64,000 nt of DNA from Caldilineaceae bacterium (GTDB lineage: Bacteria; Chloroflexota; Anaerolineae; Caldilineales; Caldilineaceae): positions 1 to 64,000 of the forward strand of contig JAGNDO010000003.1 in the NCBI GenBank assembly GCA_018003515.1, given 5' to 3'. How positions within the stretch are numbered: position 1 is the first letter of the stretch; every line of letters begins with the position of its first letter. Positions 1-8,685 of this stretch are shown here, piece by piece. The notes under the pieces are model-generated. The model was not told the origin of the DNA. It ran no database searches and saw only the letters and a list, made by a program, of their open reading frames with translations. A program made the position numbers and the translations under genes.

Positions 1-536
1 TCGGGGACGACCCTACGGAGATCGCCAACATCAACTTGCTGGTCGCCTTCCTTTTGCAGCAAGAGCAGATGCGCAAGGCCCTGCCCTATTTGAAACGGGG
101 GCTAGAGATCGCCGTGGCCCAGGAAGATTGGTCCTGGCAGTTGAGCATGTTGACCAACTTGGGCTACGCCTACTACGAAAACGAAAATCTGGACGCGGCC
201 TTGGACGCCTACAAACAGGCCCTGCGTTGGGCCGAGCAGTTGCAGGATCAAGCGGCGGTGGCCCAATTGCAGGGACGCCTGGGCGCGGTTCTGGCCGATA
301 TGGACGATCCCCAGGCCGCGGCGGAGGCGGCCCAACGGGCCTTGGATCTGGCCCAAGAACTGGGCGATCAACCCTTGGTGGGCGAACAGCAGATCATGCT
401 GGCCTTCCTCCACCACGATCTGGGGAATTTGGATCAGGCGTTGGATTTCTGCCAGCAGGCCGTAGCCACCTTCACCGCCACGGGGGATGAGGTCTTTGCG
501 GCCAAAGCCAAGGCGTTGTTGGCGGAGTTGGGGTAG
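1..536 (+). CDS. TPR-repeat protein, C-terminal part
   Basis: The open frame runs in from the left edge (codons from base 3), so the true start lies outside the window; the TTG at 36 is only an internal codon. The visible part of about 178 residues is a string of roughly 40-residue helix-turn-helix repeats, typical of tetratricopeptide repeats of the TPR_12 kind (alternating small and aromatic positions such as NLGYAYYE and GRLGAVLADM). Such repeats form a protein-protein interaction scaffold; they often end large transcriptional activators or signalling ATPases, but which one cannot be told here. The stop is followed by a strong hairpin terminator at 577. Confidence 0.8.
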   Translation, partial: GDDPTEIANINLLVAFLLQQEQMRKALPYLKRGLEIAVAQEDWSWQLSMLTNLGYAYYENENLDAALDAYKQALRWAEQLQDQAAVAQLQGRLGAVLADMDDPQAAAEAAQRALDLAQELGDQPLVGEQQIMLAFLHHDLGNLDQALDFCQQAVATFTATGDEVFAAKAKALLAELG

Positions 537-576
537 GGCTGAGTGGTCGAGTCAGTAATCAACAGCTTTTCCCTTG

Positions 577-611
577 GGGCTTCCCGCACAAATCGGCGGG
601 AAGCCCTTTTT
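577..611 (+). terminator. Rho-independent terminator after the TPR gene
   Basis: An 11-bp perfect stem (GGGCTTCCCGC at 577-587, GCGGGAAGCCC at 596-606) is followed directly by TTTTTG. It lies 40 bases after the TPR stop codon and ends that transcript. Confidence 0.85.
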
Positions 612-634
612 GTTTGGCGGTTGATCCAGCGTCA

Positions 635-687
635 CAGCCGGGGGCTGAAGCCCCCGGCTGGGCATCACAAGCCCGGTGAACCGGGCT
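635..687. repeat. REP-like tandem hairpin doublet
   Basis: Two adjacent hairpins: a GC-rich palindrome at 635-660 (AGCCGGGGGC / GCCCCCGGCT) and a second at 670-687 (AGCCCGGT / ACCGGGCT). The shape matches REP/BIME-type dispersed palindromes. The rest of the 537-838 gap holds the upstream terminator and no convincing gene. Confidence 0.6.
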
Positions 688-838
688 GGGGTGACGAGGG
701 GATCGGGTTGAGACCCACCCTTTTTCTCTCTTCCGACTTTGACCCCAAAGAGTACCTGGGCTATCATGCCTACATACGAGTGTGCCCAAGATTCACCCTC
801 ATCTTCACCTATCCACACCCATGCGAAGGAGACAACTG

Positions 839-1837
839 ATGCCAAGAGCTGTGACCCTTTTTACCGGCCAATGGGCCGATCTGCCCCTCAAAACCCTGGC
901 CGAAATGACCAGCGCATGGGGCTTTGACGGCCTGGAACTGGCCTGCTGGGGCGACCATTTTGAGGTGGACAAAGCCCTGGAAAAAGACAGCTATGTGCGA
1001 GAGAAACGGGATCTGCTCGAATCCTTTGGGCTGGACTGCTTTGCCATCAGCAATCATCTGGTGGGCCAGGCGGTGAGCGACCCCATCGACCATCGCCACC
1101 AGTCCATTGTCCCCGAGCGGGTGTGGGGGGACGGCAAGCCGGGCGGCGTCCAGCAGCGGGCGGCCCAGGAGATGATCCACACGGCAGAGGCGGCCAAGCT
1201 CTTCGGTGTAGATGTGGTCAACGGCTTCACCGGCAGCCCGGTCTGGCACATGATCTACTTCTTCCCCCCCACCAGCCAGGACGACATCAACGCCGGCTAC
1301 GCCAAGTTCGCCGCGGACTGGCTGCCCATTCTGGACGCCTTCCAGGCTCAGGGCGTGCGCTTCGCCCTGGAAGTACATCCCACCGAGATCGCCTATGACA
1401 TCGTGACGTCACACCGGGCCTTGGCCGCGGTCAACCATCACCCGGCCTTTGGCTTCAACTTTGACCCCAGCCACTTGGTCCATCAATTCGTGGACCCAGC
1501 CCTCTTCATCGACGAGTTCGCCGACCGCATCTTCCACGCCCACATCAAAGACACCCGCGTCCAAGTGGGGGACGGGCGGCGCAGCATCCTCGGCTCCCAT
1601 CTGGATCTGGGCGACCACCGCCGGGGCTGGAACTTCGTCTCCCCAGGCCGGGGGGATGTGGACTTCGACCTGATCATCCGGGCGCTGAACCGGGCCAACT
1701 ACACCGGTCCGCTCTCCATCGAATGGGAAGACAGCGACATGGACCGGGCGTGGGGCGCGCAGGAGGCGTTGGAGTTTGTGCGCAGCCAGGATTTTGATCC
1801 GTCGAATGTGGTGTTTGACGCAGCGTTTCAGAAATAG
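839..1837 (+). CDS. Sugar phosphate isomerase/epimerase (xylose isomerase-like TIM barrel)
   Basis: A 332-residue protein of the AP-endonuclease-2/xylose-isomerase-like superfamily. It carries metal-binding segments expected of this barrel: an acidic residue in LEVHPTE, a histidine in FDPSHL, HIKD, and a late glutamate in SIEWED. Enzymes of this group isomerise or epimerise keto-sugars or inosose using a divalent metal in the cytoplasm. ATG 839 is chosen over an earlier in-frame codon because AAGGAG sits just upstream. The gene ends 9 bases before a Gfo/Idh/MocA dehydrogenase, a common pairing in inositol or uncommon-sugar catabolism. The exact substrate cannot be read from sequence. Confidence 0.85.
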   Translation: MPRAVTLFTGQWADLPLKTLAEMTSAWGFDGLELACWGDHFEVDKALEKDSYVREKRDLLESFGLDCFAISNHLVGQAVSDPIDHRHQSIVPERVWGDGKPGGVQQRAAQEMIHTAEAAKLFGVDVVNGFTGSPVWHMIYFFPPTSQDDINAGYAKFAADWLPILDAFQAQGVRFALEVHPTEIAYDIVTSHRALAAVNHHPAFGFNFDPSHLVHQFVDPALFIDEFADRIFHAHIKDTRVQVGDGRRSILGSHLDLGDHRRGWNFVSPGRGDVDFDLIIRALNRANYTGPLSIEWEDSDMDRAWGAQEALEFVRSQDFDPSNVVFDAAFQK

Positions 1838-1846
1838 GGGATCACC

Positions 1847-3040
1847 ATGAGTCAAGAACAGGGCTTTACAGCGATGGCCGGGGCCAAGTCCACCGGCGAC
1901 GTGCCGGAGATCGGCGTTGGGATGCTGGGCTATGCGTTTATGGGCAAGGCCCACAGCAACGCCTTCAAGACATTGCCATACATGATGTATCCGCCGCCGG
2001 CCGTCCCGGTTCTCCAAGCCATCGCCGGGCGGGATGAGGAGGCGGTGGCCGAGGCGGCCAGGCGCTACGGCTACGCCAGATATTACACGGATTGGCGGGA
2101 GATGATCGCCGACGACCGGGTACAGCTTTTCGACAACGGCGGCCCCAACTTCGCCCACGCCGAACCGACCATTGCCGCGGCCAAAGCGGGCAAACATGTG
2201 CTGTGCGAAAAGCCCCTGGCCCGCACCGCCGAAGAAGCCAAGGCCATGTGGGACGCAGTGCAGACAGCTGGGGTGAAGCACATGGTGGGCTTCAACTATC
2301 GCTTCGTGCCCGCCATCCGCCAGATCCGCCAGTTGATCGACAGCGGCGCGCTGGGGCGCATCTACCACTTCCGGGCCATCTATTTACAGGAATGGATCAT
2401 GCCCCACTACAACGCCCCCATGATGTGGCGGCTGGACAAAGAGCAGGCCGGCAGCGGCGCCCTGGGCGACCTGGGCAGCCACATCATCGACCTGGCCCGC
2501 TACTTGGTGGGCGAGATCGACTCGGTCAGCGCCATGACCCGCACCTTTGTCACCGACCGTCCCCAGGCCGACGGTAGCCTGGGCAAAGTGAGCGTGGACG
2601 ACGCCTTCACTGCCCTGATCAACTTTGACAATGGCGCAATGGGCACCTTGGAGGCCACCCGCTTTGCCGCCGGGCGCAAGAACCACCAGATCATCGAGAT
2701 CAACGCCGAACGGGGGAGTATCCGCTTCAATCTGGAGCGGCTCAATGAAATGGAAGTCTTCTGGGTGGGCGAAGATCCCAAGGAAACCCAGGGTTTCCAC
2801 AAGGTGTTGGTCAGCGAAACCTTCCACCCGTGGATCGCCAACTGGTGGCCCCACGGCCACATCATCGGCTGGGAGCATTCTTTCGTCCACGAGATCGCCC
2901 ACCTGCTGGACTGCATCGTCCACGACCACCCCGTCGCCCCGATTGGGGCCGACTTCGAGGACGGCTACCGCAACGCGGTGATCAGCGATGGGATTTTGCG
3001 GTCGGCGGAGAGTCGGCGCATAGTGGATCTCACCTATTGA
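1847..3040 (+). CDS. Gfo/Idh/MocA family NAD(P)-dependent oxidoreductase
   Basis: A 397-residue protein with an N-terminal Rossmann fold (GVGMLGYAFMGKAHSNAF, residues about 24-41) and the family EKP motif (CEKPLARTAEEA, about 123), whose lysine helps catalysis. The C-terminal alpha/beta domain includes the GSGALGDLGSHIIDLARYL block with the usual histidine. Members oxidise or reduce a sugar or cyclitol hydroxyl with NAD(P). It is co-transcribed with the preceding isomerase (9-base gap). A Shine-Dalgarno-like AGGGG precedes the ATG. The substrate is not determined. Confidence 0.9.
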   Translation: MSQEQGFTAMAGAKSTGDVPEIGVGMLGYAFMGKAHSNAFKTLPYMMYPPPAVPVLQAIAGRDEEAVAEAARRYGYARYYTDWREMIADDRVQLFDNGGPNFAHAEPTIAAAKAGKHVLCEKPLARTAEEAKAMWDAVQTAGVKHMVGFNYRFVPAIRQIRQLIDSGALGRIYHFRAIYLQEWIMPHYNAPMMWRLDKEQAGSGALGDLGSHIIDLARYLVGEIDSVSAMTRTFVTDRPQADGSLGKVSVDDAFTALINFDNGAMGTLEATRFAAGRKNHQIIEINAERGSIRFNLERLNEMEVFWVGEDPKETQGFHKVLVSETFHPWIANWWPHGHIIGWEHSFVHEIAHLLDCIVHDHPVAPIGADFEDGYRNAVISDGILRSAESRRIVDLTY

Positions 3041-3083
3041 GGGACCATTTGAGGCGACATACATAGTTATACCCACGGACAGG

Positions 3084-4169
3084 ATGGAAAAGGATAAATT
3101 CGTGACCATGATCGGAAATGCTGTGCAGAACCACCTATTCTCGGACTGGCAGGAGTACCGACAAGAACCCGTGGCCGGGGATGTGTTTGTTCGCGACCAA
3201 GTGAGTATTCACTTTGACCGCGCTGAGAAGCTGTATGCGTTGTGGAAAAGTCCGACCTGCATCATTTCCGACGGCCCCTACGGTGTCAGCGGTTATCCCG
3301 GTGACAATCATACGGCTGGAAGCCTTGCCGATTGGTATGAGCCGCACATCAAGTCGTGGAGCAAGCACTCGTCGCCGGAAACAACTCTGTGGTTTTGGAA
3401 TACTGAAGTGGGCTGGGCAACTGTACACCCAGTGTTGATAGCGAATGGCTGGGAATATCGTTGCTGCAATATTTGGGATAAAGGGCTTGGACATATCGCT
3501 GGCAACGCAAACACACAAACCCTACGCAAGTTTCCAGTTGTGACCGAAGTTTGCGTACACTATGTTAAGGCAGCGACATTTCAAGTGGGCAGTGAGTCGT
3601 TGCCCATGCAAGAATGGCTTCGTCACGAGTGGAAGCGAACGAAATTGCCGTTCCGACTGGCTAATGAAGCGTGTGGAGTGCGAAACGCCGCCACCAGGAA
3701 ATATCTCACCGCCGATCATCTTTGGTACTACCCGCCGGTGGAAGCTTTTGTAAAGTTATCGCAATACGCCAATGAGCATGGGGATCCGAATGAACGACCC
3801 TATTTCAGTATCGACGGGAAGGTTCCTGTTTCTGGTCGCCAATGGGCCAAAATGCGAGCGAAGTTCACCTGTGATATAGGCGTGACGAATGTTTGGCGTG
3901 AACCCCAGGTCAGTGGAGCGGAGCGGATTCAGGGGGCGAGAAACGGAATGAAGTACAAATTTAGCAGTCTGCATGGTAGTCAGAAACCGTTGAAATTTAT
4001 TGATCTTTTAATCCGCTCTACGACTGATGAAGGTGACGTCGTGTGGGAGCCTTTCGGCGGACTGTGCCCAGGCGCGGTTATCTCGTACGGTCTTAGACGT
4101 CAGTACTATGGTGCTGAGATCATTCCCGAATTCTACGTCGCCGCGACAGAAAGGCTGGCTACATCATGA
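3084..4169 (+). CDS. Beta-class-order DNA methyltransferase (N4/N6 type)
   Basis: A 361-residue protein with a motif IV variant, SDGPYG, near residue 58 (in place of D/S-P-P-Y/W) and a C-terminal AdoMet-binding segment DVVWEPFGGLCPGA near residue 320, preceded by GSQKPLKFIDLLIRST. The order (catalytic motif, target-recognition stretch, AdoMet motif) is that of beta-class amino-methyltransferases. The stop overlaps the start of the next gene by 4 bases, as in restriction-modification pairs. Base composition is clearly more AT-rich than the genes on either side, which suggests transfer. A second in-frame ATG lies at 3108; neither start has a strong ribosome site. The recognition sequence is unknown. 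Confidence 0.8.
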   Translation: MEKDKFVTMIGNAVQNHLFSDWQEYRQEPVAGDVFVRDQVSIHFDRAEKLYALWKSPTCIISDGPYGVSGYPGDNHTAGSLADWYEPHIKSWSKHSSPETTLWFWNTEVGWATVHPVLIANGWEYRCCNIWDKGLGHIAGNANTQTLRKFPVVTEVCVHYVKAATFQVGSESLPMQEWLRHEWKRTKLPFRLANEACGVRNAATRKYLTADHLWYYPPVEAFVKLSQYANEHGDPNERPYFSIDGKVPVSGRQWAKMRAKFTCDIGVTNVWREPQVSGAERIQGARNGMKYKFSSLHGSQKPLKFIDLLIRSTTDEGDVVWEPFGGLCPGAVISYGLRRQYYGAEIIPEFYVAATERLATS

Positions 4170-5086
4170 CTGAAGTGACCGACATGGGTAATCCGCCCAG
4201 AGACTTGCCAGACAAGGAAGATGAACACTACCAACTTTATCGGGACGTGCGCGAGGCGATCACATCGTTGCCGATCTACTTTCGCACAGAGATTCATATC
4301 GCTGGCATCATTGCTACCGATCTTCACACGCTGAACACGGTTCTCGGCGCCACGATTGAAGAGCAGGTAGTTCGCACCCTGAATCTAATCCGCAACACCT
4401 GGGATCCGGACGAAAAGTACGCTCTCTATAGTTTTGTGAGGCAGGCGCAAACGTTCCCTGATGTCCTTCTACGCAGAGCATCCACGGATGAAATCCTCTT
4501 GGGTATCGAACTGAAAGGGTGGTACTTGCTGGCAAAAGAAACGGAACCCAGCTTGAGGTTCCAAGCGACTGCGGCCGCCTGCGCGAAACGCGACTTGATC
4601 GTTGTGGTTCCATGGGCCTTGGGGAATGTGATCAGCGGTTCTCCGATCCTCTTTGAACCGTTCGTTGAGTCAGCCAAATACGCGGCCGATTATCGCAATT
4701 ACCATTGGGAACACATTCGCAAAGCAAAGAAAGACCCTCACATCGAGATTCCGAGTGGAGTTGGTCCATATCCTTCAAAAACAGACCAAATTCTTGATAG
4801 ACCACGTTCCGATGGCGGCGGCAATTTTGGACGGTTGGCGCGCACAGGAATGATGAACTCGTACATGCAGAAGCTCAATGAGGTCCAATTATGCGGAATC
4901 AAGACGGACTTCTGGCGACAATTCTTGAAGACATTTCAAGAGAGTACGACTGATATCGAAGCTCGTACTGCTCTTGAGCGACTGAAGCGACGAATCCAGC
5001 AGACGACCAACATCGCTTCTCCAAGGTCTCAATCTGCGTTGGTGATTATTGCCGAACTTGAACAACTTCTGGAGATGTCAGAATGA
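4166..5086 (+). CDS. Putative type II restriction endonuclease partner
   Basis: A 306-residue protein overlapping the methyltransferase by ATGA. Residues around 105-140 hold an acidic residue (TDEILLG) followed by IELKGW, an E-x-K element as in PD-(D/E)xK nucleases, then LRFQATAAACAKRDLIVVVPWAL, a strand-helix that fits the core. This and the coupling to a DNA methyltransferase support a cognate endonuclease; the call is an inference from context plus a short motif. It shares the AT-rich composition of its partner. No clear DNA-binding domain is recognised. It could also be a regulatory R-M accessory protein. Confidence 0.55.
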   Translation: MTEVTDMGNPPRDLPDKEDEHYQLYRDVREAITSLPIYFRTEIHIAGIIATDLHTLNTVLGATIEEQVVRTLNLIRNTWDPDEKYALYSFVRQAQTFPDVLLRRASTDEILLGIELKGWYLLAKETEPSLRFQATAAACAKRDLIVVVPWALGNVISGSPILFEPFVESAKYAADYRNYHWEHIRKAKKDPHIEIPSGVGPYPSKTDQILDRPRSDGGGNFGRLARTGMMNSYMQKLNEVQLCGIKTDFWRQFLKTFQESTTDIEARTALERLKRRIQQTTNIASPRSQSALVIIAELEQLLEMSE

Positions 5087-5147
5087 AAAGGGAACTCCGA
5101 GCTTCTGATTGGCCGCAATCTTGATTGGGTAGACGAAGGAGAAAGCT

Positions 5148-5693
5148 ATGACTGAAAATCTAATCGCCATCCATTTCCTAAAATACTCCCTGGCCGAACT
5201 GCACCGCTACAAAGATCTGGCGGACCGATCCTGCGCCCAGGTAAACGATGAGGAGTTTTTCGCCGTGCTGGACGCCGAGGCCAATAGCATGGGCATTCTG
5301 GTCAAGCACATGGCGGGCAACATGCGCTCCCGCTGGACGGACTTTTTGACCAGCGACGGCGAGAAGCCGGACCGCTTCCGGGATGAGGAGTTTATCATCC
5401 GCCCAGAGGACAGTCGGGACGCGCTGATGGCCCGTGGGGAACACTATTGGCAAGTTCTCTTTGACACATTGGAAACGCTGACCCCGGACGACTTGGCCCG
5501 CACGGTGGTGATCCGGGGCGAGCCTCATTCCGTGGTCCAGGCCATTCAGCGCCAGGTTGCCCACTATGCCTATCATGTAGGCCAGATTGTCATGCTGGCC
5601 AAGCACTTCAGATCCCAAACATGGCAAAGTTTGAGCATTCCCCGGGGCGGATCAGATCTCTTCAACGCCCAGATGCAAACGAAAAAGGGATAA
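5148..5693 (+). CDS. DUF1572 / DinB-superfamily protein
   Basis: A 181-residue four-helix-bundle protein of the DUF1572 group in the DinB/YfiT superfamily. The three expected metal histidines are visible: one in LVKHMAGN (about residue 48) and two in VAHYAYHVGQIVML (about 140). Some relatives are bacillithiol- or mycothiol-type transferases; for DUF1572 itself no reaction is established. GAAGGAG lies 8 bases before the ATG. It is followed after 2 bases by the YgbA-like gene, so the two are probably co-transcribed. Confidence 0.8.
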   Translation: MTENLIAIHFLKYSLAELHRYKDLADRSCAQVNDEEFFAVLDAEANSMGILVKHMAGNMRSRWTDFLTSDGEKPDRFRDEEFIIRPEDSRDALMARGEHYWQVLFDTLETLTPDDLARTVVIRGEPHSVVQAIQRQVAHYAYHVGQIVMLAKHFRSQTWQSLSIPRGGSDLFNAQMQTKKG

Positions 5694-5695
5694 TC

Positions 5696-6037
5696 ATGCC
5701 TTTGACTCACCCCCGCATGGTGCGGGAGAACAAGACGGTTCGGACCATGGTCGTCATTTATTGCCGGGACGAACATGGTAGCAAAGATGGCCTATGCCCA
5801 GAGTGTCAGGAACTGATGGACTATGCCACCAAACGGTTGGAAAAGTGCCCGTACCAGGAGGACAAGTCCACCTGCGCCAACTGCCCCATCCACTGTTACA
5901 CCGATACCATGCGGGAACGCATGCGCGTCGTCATGCGCTACAGCGGCCCCCGCATGATCAGCCGCCACCCCTATCTTGGCGTGCGTCATTTATTGGATGG
6001 ACGGAAGGTTGCGCCACCACTGGGGAAAAAACGTTGA
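5696..6037 (+). CDS. Nitrous-oxide-stimulated promoter family protein (YgbA-like)
   Basis: A small (113-residue) protein with the conserved cysteines of the NO_ind/YgbA family: C near LCPEC, CPYQEDKSTCANCPIHCYTD, and the RYSGPRM and HP blocks. The spaced cysteines suggest a metal or Fe-S site. E. coli YgbA is linked to recovery from nitrosative stress; the biochemical role is unclear. ATG 5696 follows the DinB-like stop by 2 bases. Earlier in-frame codons overlap the preceding gene and are not needed. Confidence 0.8.
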   Translation: MPLTHPRMVRENKTVRTMVVIYCRDEHGSKDGLCPECQELMDYATKRLEKCPYQEDKSTCANCPIHCYTDTMRERMRVVMRYSGPRMISRHPYLGVRHLLDGRKVAPPLGKKR

Positions 6038-6116
6038 TTTGTTAACTGGTTGACTGGTGCTATTCACCCAGCCGGCCAATCAACCAATCACCCAATCAAC
6101 CACCAAGGAGCCACAC

Positions 6117-7109
6117 ATGCCTTACCAAGCAAGCGAATCACGTTATGACAATATGACCTATCGCCGCATCGGACGTTCCGGGCTGAAGTTGCCCGCGGTT
6201 TCGCTGGGGCTGTGGTACAACTTCGGGGGCATCGATCCCCTGGAAAATGGCCGGGCTATGATGCGCCGGGCCTTTGATCTGGGCATCACCCACTTTGACT
6301 TGGCCAACAACTACGGTCCCCCTCCCGGCTCTGCCGAGGAGACCTTCGGCCAGATCTTCGCCCAGGATTTCAAGCCCTATCGGGATGAGTTAATCATCTC
6401 CAACAAGGCCGGGTATCGCATGTGGCCCGGCCCGTACGGCGAATGGGGCTCCCGCAAATATCTGGTGGCCAGCCTGGACCAGAGCCTGAAACGCATGGGG
6501 CTGGACTACGTGGACATCTTCTACAGCCACCGGCCCGACCCGGAGACGCCCTTGGAGGAGACAATGGGGGCACTGGACTTCATCGTGCGCAGCGGGCGGG
6601 CGTTGTACGTGGGCATCTCCACCTACAGCCCAGAGCAGACCCGCCAAGCCGCGGCCATCCTGCGGGATCTGGGGACGCCGGCCATCATCCACCAGCCCCG
6701 CTACAACATGTTTGACCGCTGGATCGAGGACGGTCTGCTGGATGCCCTGGCCGCCGAAGGCATGGGCTGCATCGGCTTCTCGCCCTTGGACCAGGGCATT
6801 TTGACCAATAAATATCTGAAAGAGGTGCCCGCAGACTCCCGAGCCGCCAAGCTGGAAAACCAATTCCACTGGGGCGATAAGGTCACCGAGGAGCGGGTGG
6901 AGAAGGTGCGTCAATTGAACCAAATGGCCGAGCAACGGGGGCAGAGCATGGCCCAGATGGCCATCGCCTGGACCCTGCGCCACCCGGTGATGACTTCTGC
7001 CTTGATCGGGGCCAGCCGGGTCGGCCAGATCGAAGAGGCTGTGGCCGCGCTTGACAATTTGGCGTTTAGCGAAGAAGAACTGGCCAAAATCGAAGGTATT
7101 CTCGCGTAG
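6117..7109 (+). CDS. Aldo/keto reductase (YghZ/MgrA-like)
   Basis: A 330-residue NADPH-dependent aldo/keto reductase close to the L-glyceraldehyde 3-phosphate reductase and Kv-beta-like branch. The catalytic tetrad is visible: Asp and Tyr in FDLANNYGP, Lys in IISNKAGY, His in YSHRPDP. The cofactor-binding C-terminal TSALIGASRVGQIEEAV is intact. AAGGAG precedes the ATG at 6117. The leader 6078-6104 is CAATCAACC-rich, a motif shared with other genes here. The stop codon lies inside a 46-bp perfect hairpin. It probably reduces a short aldehyde or methylglyoxal-like substrate. Confidence 0.9.
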   Translation: MPYQASESRYDNMTYRRIGRSGLKLPAVSLGLWYNFGGIDPLENGRAMMRRAFDLGITHFDLANNYGPPPGSAEETFGQIFAQDFKPYRDELIISNKAGYRMWPGPYGEWGSRKYLVASLDQSLKRMGLDYVDIFYSHRPDPETPLEETMGALDFIVRSGRALYVGISTYSPEQTRQAAAILRDLGTPAIIHQPRYNMFDRWIEDGLLDALAAEGMGCIGFSPLDQGILTNKYLKEVPADSRAAKLENQFHWGDKVTEERVEKVRQLNQMAEQRGQSMAQMAIAWTLRHPVMTSALIGASRVGQIEEAVAALDNLAFSEEELAKIEGILA

Positions 7110-7200
7110 GGGTTTGGGTGGGCGGAGGGGGTGGGGAGAAGCCCGGCTTTTTCCAAAAGCCGGGCTTCTCCCCACCCCCTCCGCCCACCCAAACCCCTAC
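7106..7200. repeat. 46-bp perfect inverted repeat with 3-base loop
   Basis: Arms 7106-7151 and 7155-7200 are exact reverse complements, separated by TCC. The left arm contains the TAG stop of the aldo/keto reductase (7107-7109). The arms combine purine-rich G tracts with a GAAGCCCGGC core. It is too long for an ordinary terminator and may still work as one; it would form a very stable RNA hairpin or DNA cruciform. Confidence 0.9.
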
Positions 7201-7226
7201 CGTCACACACCCCAGGGAGAAAACCC

Positions 7227-8195
7227 ATGAACATTCTGATCACCGGCGGGGCTGGTTTCATCGGCAGCCACTTAGCCGAGGCTCTGTTGGCTCGGGGCGA
7301 TTCCGTCTCGATTTTGGACAATCTAAGCACGGGACGGTTCGACAACATCCGCCACCTGACCAAGCACCCCCTCTTTTCCTTTGCCATCGAGGACATGCGC
7401 AACGCCTTGGTCATGGATCGCCTGGCCAGCCAGGCCGACGCCATTGTGCATCTGGCCGCGGCCGTGGGGGTGCAGTTGGTGGTGGAGAAGCCCACGGAGA
7501 CCATCGAGACCAACGTCCTGGGCACCCATGCGGTGCTGGAAGCCGCCCGGCGCTATCGCTGCCGCACGTTGATCGCCAGCACCAGCGAGGTCTATGGCAA
7601 GGGGGTGAGCATCCCCTTCAACGAGGAGGACGACCTGCTGCTGGGGTCATCCGCCCGCAGCCGCTGGGGTTATGCGGCCAGCAAGCTCTTGGACGAGTTC
7701 CTGGGCCTGGCCGCCCATCGGGAGTTTGACCTGCCGGTGACGGTGACTCGCTTTTTCAACACGGTGGGCCCTCGCCAGTCCGGGCGCTATGGCATGGTGG
7801 TGCCCCGCTTTGTGCGCCAGGCCGTGCAGGGCAAGCCCATCACCGTCTTTGGGGACGGGGAGCAGAGCCGCTGCTTCTGCCACGTGGCGGATGTGGTCCA
7901 AGCCCTGCTGGCTCTGATCGACATCCCCGGCCAGACCGCCGGGCAGATCTACAACATCGGCTCGAACCAGGAAAACAGCATCAACCAACTGGCCCAGGCG
8001 GTCCTGGAACGCACGGGCAGCCAGTCGGAGATCACCTACACCCCCTACAGCGAAGCCTACGCCCCCGGCTTCGAGGACATGCGCCGTCGGGTGCCGGACA
8101 TCGCCAAGATCGGGCAGGCCATCGGCTGGACCCCCACCCGAAATCTGACCCAGATTCTGGATGACGTGATCGCATACGAGCGGGGACGAGGATAG
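7227..8195 (+). CDS. NAD-dependent epimerase/dehydratase (GalE-like extended SDR)
   Basis: A 322-residue extended short-chain dehydrogenase. The N-terminus has the GGAGFIGS cofactor motif (residues 7-14), a STSEVYG block near 130, a YAASK catalytic Tyr-x-x-x-Lys (about 152-156) and a TRFFNTVGPRQSG block typical of UDP-sugar 4-epimerases and 4,6-dehydratases. It converts a nucleotide sugar for cell-surface glycans. ATG 7227 with AGGGAG upstream is preferred over a longer frame that would run into the hairpin repeat. The gene ends just before another perfect hairpin. Confidence 0.9.
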   Translation: MNILITGGAGFIGSHLAEALLARGDSVSILDNLSTGRFDNIRHLTKHPLFSFAIEDMRNALVMDRLASQADAIVHLAAAVGVQLVVEKPTETIETNVLGTHAVLEAARRYRCRTLIASTSEVYGKGVSIPFNEEDDLLLGSSARSRWGYAASKLLDEFLGLAAHREFDLPVTVTRFFNTVGPRQSGRYGMVVPRFVRQAVQGKPITVFGDGEQSRCFCHVADVVQALLALIDIPGQTAGQIYNIGSNQENSINQLAQAVLERTGSQSEITYTPYSEAYAPGFEDMRRRVPDIAKIGQAIGWTPTRNLTQILDDVIAYERGRG

Positions 8196-8204
8196 ACAAA
8201 CCTT

Positions 8205-8274
8205 CAGACGCAACAAAAAAGAGGTGGATGTGAGACGAAATCGTCTCACATCCACCTCTTTTTTGTTGCGTCTG
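8205..8274. terminator. 34-bp perfect hairpin between convergent genes
   Basis: Arms 8205-8238 and 8241-8274 are exact complements with a 2-base loop. Each arm holds an A6 or T6 run, so it can act as a bidirectional terminator for the epimerase (plus) and the DUF2442 gene (minus). Confidence 0.8.
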
Positions 8275-8282
8275 TCTGCTGT

Positions 8283-8576
8283 TTATGCGGCGACCAAATG
8301 TTGCCGCCGGACAATGATTTCATCCCGATAATCGGGCCAGTTGCGCAACGTTTCAGGATCGAAGTCGGCCCCCGTGGGCCATTCCAGGCAACCGGCATAG
8401 TCAATCAGACTCACCTGATTGAACAACGCCAGATCTCGCAAAGGTCCAAAGACCGGGCCAGACAAAACCGGTTCAAAATTGATAATCTGCACGCTATCAT
8501 CATCGAACCAGATTTGCAGTGTATAGTCGCCAACGACCTCAAACGAGGTGACTCGATAGAGTTTGTGTCCCGTCAT
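8283..8576 (-). CDS. DUF2442 domain protein
   Basis: A 97-residue protein matching DUF2442 over its whole length: FEPVLSGPVFGPLRD, the WPTGADFDPETL block and an N-terminal beta-rich part. Such proteins usually sit beside a DUF4160 gene and are thought to be toxin-antitoxin-like; the partner is absent here. Function unknown. Confidence 0.75.
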   Translation of the reverse strand: MTGHKLYRVTSFEVVGDYTLQIWFDDDSVQIINFEPVLSGPVFGPLRDLALFNQVSLIDYAGCLEWPTGADFDPETLRNWPDYRDEIIVRRQHLVAA

Positions 8577-8629
8577 AATCGAAATCCCTTCTCAATCCCG
8601 CCAATGCGTCAAACTCGACTTGGCGAATC

Positions 8630-8685
8630 GAGGAGTTGGGCATCCTCAGATGCCCAACGTTCGCATTTGAGAATGCGAACTCCTC
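8630..8685. repeat. Nested palindrome (GTTCGCA family)
   Basis: Outer arms GAGGAGTT (8630-8637) and AACTCCTC (8678-8685) enclose two hairpins, GGGCATC/GATGCCC and GTTCGCATT/AATGCGAAC. It shares its outer word and GTTCGCA hairpin with the elements at 52702 and 58154. It abuts the stop of the M24 peptidase gene. Confidence 0.7.
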
